Part shown: one piece after another, positions 62,306 to 64,000 of the stretch
Position numbering within the stretch: the first letter of the stretch is position 1
How the letters are laid out: each line of letters starts with the position of its first letter
NCBI GenBank assembly: GCA_002410325.1
Contig: DHRK01000042.1
Coordinates: 2,137 to 66,136, forward strand
DNA: 64,000 nucleotides
Direction of reading: 5' to 3'
Source: Syntrophomonas sp. UBA5314
GTDB lineage: Bacteria > Bacillota > Syntrophomonadia > Syntrophomonadales > Syntrophomonadaceae
Translations under genes and position numbers: made by a program
Notes under the pieces: model-generated
Told to the model about the DNA's origin: nothing
Database searches by the model: none
What the model saw: the letters and a program-made list of their open reading frames with translations, nothing else

Positions 62306-63211
62306 GTGCAGCTCAACCGGCTGTTTGAAATAGTCTATATCCTGCTCGATAAAAACACCGTGACCGCTAAAGAATTGGCTGAACATTTTGAAGTTTCTCC
62401 CCGGACTATTTACCGGGATATCGAGGCCCTTTCCGCGGCGGGGATACCGGTGTTTACCAGTAAAGGCAAGGGTGGGGGAATAAGCCTGCTGGGCGATTTT
62501 GTGCTCAACAAGTCGGTGCTTTCGGCCCAGGAGCAAAACGAGATCCTGATCAGTTTACAGAGCATGAAGGCGATCACCTTTCCCGATATTGAACCGGTGC
62601 TCAATAAGATGAGTATCCTCTTTAATAAAGCCCGGGCCAGCTGGATCGAAGTGGATTTTTCGCGCTGGGGCAGTGAACGCCAGGAACGGGACCAATTTGG
62701 TTTATTGAAGAACGCCATCATCAATAAACAGGTAATCAGCTTTGACTATTTCAGTTCCTATGGTGAAAAGACCAGCCGGCCGGTAGAGCCGCTAAAGCTG
62801 ATTTTCAAGAGTCAAGGCTGGTACTTATACGGCTTTTGCAGGCTGAAAGGGAGGCCGCGCATCTTCAAAATAAGCCGCATTAAAAATTTGGTGGTGGGTG
62901 AAGAGATTTTCAAGCGGGGAATCCCGGCCGAGGCTATTGACCTGAATGAGCCGCCCCCTCCTCTGATTATGCTTGATATAACCCTTAAAATCGATGCCAA
63001 GATGGCTTACCGCGTTTTTGATGAATTCCCGGAAAAGGCTATTCAGCAGAATGATGAGGGAGGCTTTACGGTCAGGGTAAGCCTGCCCGAAGACGAGTGG
63101 GTATATGGCTATATATTGTCCTTCGGACCTTACGCCGAAGTCCTGGAACCACCGTGTATTCGGCAACTGATCGCGGAAAGACTGCAGGCCTTGCTCCAAA
63201 AATATGGGTAG
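62306..63211 (+). CDS. WYL-domain transcriptional regulator (YafY-like)
   Basis: A 301-residue regulator, GTG start. The N-terminal HTH (LFEIVYILLDKNTVTAKELA, EHFEVSPRTIYRDIEALSAA) is of the DeoR/HTH_11 type. The central WYL domain shows IINKQVISFDYFSSYGEKTS, RPVEPLKLIFKSQGWYLYGF (WYL at about 170) and a KISRIKNLVV strand. The C-terminal WCX part follows. WYL proteins sense nucleotides or other small ligands. It may control the GyrI-like gene downstream, which sits 250 bases away. A TTGACG box at about 62265 suggests its promoter. Confidence 0.9.
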   Translation: MQLNRLFEIVYILLDKNTVTAKELAEHFEVSPRTIYRDIEALSAAGIPVFTSKGKGGGISLLGDFVLNKSVLSAQEQNEILISLQSMKAITFPDIEPVLNKMSILFNKARASWIEVDFSRWGSERQERDQFGLLKNAIINKQVISFDYFSSYGEKTSRPVEPLKLIFKSQGWYLYGFCRLKGRPRIFKISRIKNLVVGEEIFKRGIPAEAIDLNEPPPPLIMLDITLKIDAKMAYRVFDEFPEKAIQQNDEGGFTVRVSLPEDEWVYGYILSFGPYAEVLEPPCIRQLIAERLQALLQKYG

Positions 63212-63270
63212 ATATGATGCAAGCTGGGCGAACCAAAAGGTTTGCTTTTTTAGTTAAAAGTACAAAGTAA

Positions 63271-63327
63271 TCTTCTACTCCTTTGAGAATATCAATGGAG
63301 TTGATATTGCGTCAGGAGAGTAGAAGA
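63271..63327. repeat. 57-bp imperfect palindrome between the WYL and GyrI-like genes
   Basis: TCTTCTACTC (63271-63280) pairs perfectly with GAGTAGAAGA (63318-63327). An inner ATATCAA/TTGATAT stem closes a TGGAG loop. No T-run follows. It may be a regulator site, an mRNA hairpin or a tiny mobile element. Confidence 0.6.
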
Positions 63328-63465
63328 CTTACAGGAAATTTTCTAAACATTGCCTTTAATATGACATGCAGCTGTCAAATTAGATTGTTTATACTATAAA
63401 TATAAAGCTGAACAGTGTAGGCATTGCCTGCGGCCCGATAGGCAATTTAAAAAGGAGGAAGAATA

Positions 63466-63924
63466 ATGATTTTAGATCTGAAGCTTGAAGAGCAGACAGC
63501 CCAACCGGTGTTGTGCATACGAACCAAGACCAGTATAGAGAAACTGCCCGCCGCGATAGGCGAGGGCTATGGCCGGATCGTGAAGTATATGGAGGAGCTT
63601 GGGGTGCAGCCCCAGTATGCTCCCTACACCGCCTACTATAACCTGGATATGAACGACCTGGATGTCGAGATGGGCTTCCCGGTTGCCGAAATTTTCCCTG
63701 ATAAAGATGGGATCAAGGCCAGACAGATACCGCAGGGGAAAGTGGTTTCCTGTATGTACAAGGGCGCTTATGCCGAAATGGAGGAGCCATATAAGGAAAT
63801 AATGAAATGGATCGAAGACAATGGACAGGTGCCCACCGGGGTATATTACGAATACTATTTCAACTCTCCGCAGGAGGTTCCGGAGAGCGAGCTTCTGACC
63901 AGGATAGTAATACCCCTGAAATAG
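63466..63924 (+). CDS. GyrI-like/effector-binding domain protein
   Basis: A 152-residue single-domain protein with LEEQTAQPVLCIRTKTSIEK, LGVQPQYAPYTAYYNLDMND, LDVEMGFPVAEIFPDKDGIK and VVSCMYKGAYAEMEEPYKEI. This is the SOUL/GyrI-like (AraC_E_bind) fold, which binds small hydrophobic ligands and can act as a drug sink or, in related forms, a cyclopropane hydrolase. The strong RBS is AAAGGAGG. The conserved Glu in the pocket (VYYEYYFN region) is present. It is followed by a terminator. Confidence 0.88.
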   Translation: MILDLKLEEQTAQPVLCIRTKTSIEKLPAAIGEGYGRIVKYMEELGVQPQYAPYTAYYNLDMNDLDVEMGFPVAEIFPDKDGIKARQIPQGKVVSCMYKGAYAEMEEPYKEIMKWIEDNGQVPTGVYYEYYFNSPQEVPESELLTRIVIPLK

Positions 63925-63935
63925 GTTATATTGAA

Positions 63936-63972
63936 GAAAAGCGCCGCTATTAGCCCGGTGCTTTTCTTTTTT
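63936..63972 (+). terminator. Terminator of the GyrI-like gene
   Basis: GAAAAGCGCCG (63936-63946) and CGGTGCTTTTC (63956-63966) form an 11-bp stem with one G-T pair, followed by TTTTTTC. Confidence 0.85.
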
Positions 63973-64000
63973 CTGGCCTTGACGGGCTTGTAGCTGAAAA

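Overview
The window looks like an accessory-rich chromosomal segment from a Gram-positive anaerobe of the Firmicutes, class Clostridia. A Syntrophomonas-like bacterium is my best guess, from gene style only. Supporting signs are strong AGGAGG ribosome binding sites, GTG/TTG starts, an NHLM-type peptide maturation/export locus, a YtrA-type GntR-ABC operon, a BceRS/VanRS-like two-component ABC module and a group IV nitrogenase-like operon. I saw no rRNA, tRNA, CRISPR array or recognisable riboswitch.

Layout. 0-3.8 kb: a minus-strand operon of two MGDG-synthase-type glycosyltransferases and a polysaccharide deacetylase. 4.3-8.9 kb: a pile-up of broken mobile elements (IS1634-like tail, IS21 istAB, IS1182-like tail) that cut an alcohol dehydrogenase gene. 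9-12.6 kb: a DUF3089-type lipoprotein, a decayed nucleotidyltransferase pair and a GntR-ABC operon with a clear operator. 12.8-21.3 kb: a decaying RiPP/NHLM locus with a HlyD stump, two peptide exporters, a double-glycine precursor peptide, a GT2-TPR glycosyltransferase, a radical SAM protein and a GT8-TPR glycosyltransferase. 21.4-28.8 kb: small and broken genes, a YrdC-like protein, and amino-acid-type binding proteins with permuted half-lobes, one of them fused to a permease. 28.8-34.2 kb: response regulator, kinase, ABC ATPase and FtsX permease. 34.3-41.1 kb: folD, a DUF2238 membrane protein, citrate synthase, a broken alpha/alpha-toroid-like gene, a YafQ/DinJ toxin-antitoxin pair and htpG. 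41.2-48.6 kb: MarR, a heterodimeric multidrug ABC exporter, a MATE pump and a soluble chemoreceptor. 48.8-56.8 kb: a beta-propeller gene behind a sigma-54-type promoter, then a six-gene operon joining a NifH-like reductase and two nitrogenase component-1-like proteins to a BtuFCD/FhuBCD-type ABC importer. 56.9-64 kb: a TetR regulator and lon that share an 18-bp operator, a thioesterase, a HAD phosphatase, a superoxide dismutase, a WYL regulator and a GyrI-like protein.

How the genes work together. The nitrogenase-like operon (50.5-56.8 kb) is the strongest candidate for an undescribed function. The importer genes follow directly and the last two overlap by ATGA, which suggests that an imported metallophore, corrinoid or tetrapyrrole is the substrate or cofactor source. 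The RiPP locus is the second candidate: its precursor core has three N-X-S/T sequons and no cysteine, next to two glycosyltransferases. Most of the processing and export machinery is damaged by deletions, single-base shifts and one in-frame TGA, so the locus may be dying or partly misassembled. The regulators are unusually readable from sequence: GntR, MarR, TetR, DinJ and the response regulator each have a plausible inverted-repeat site in the right place.
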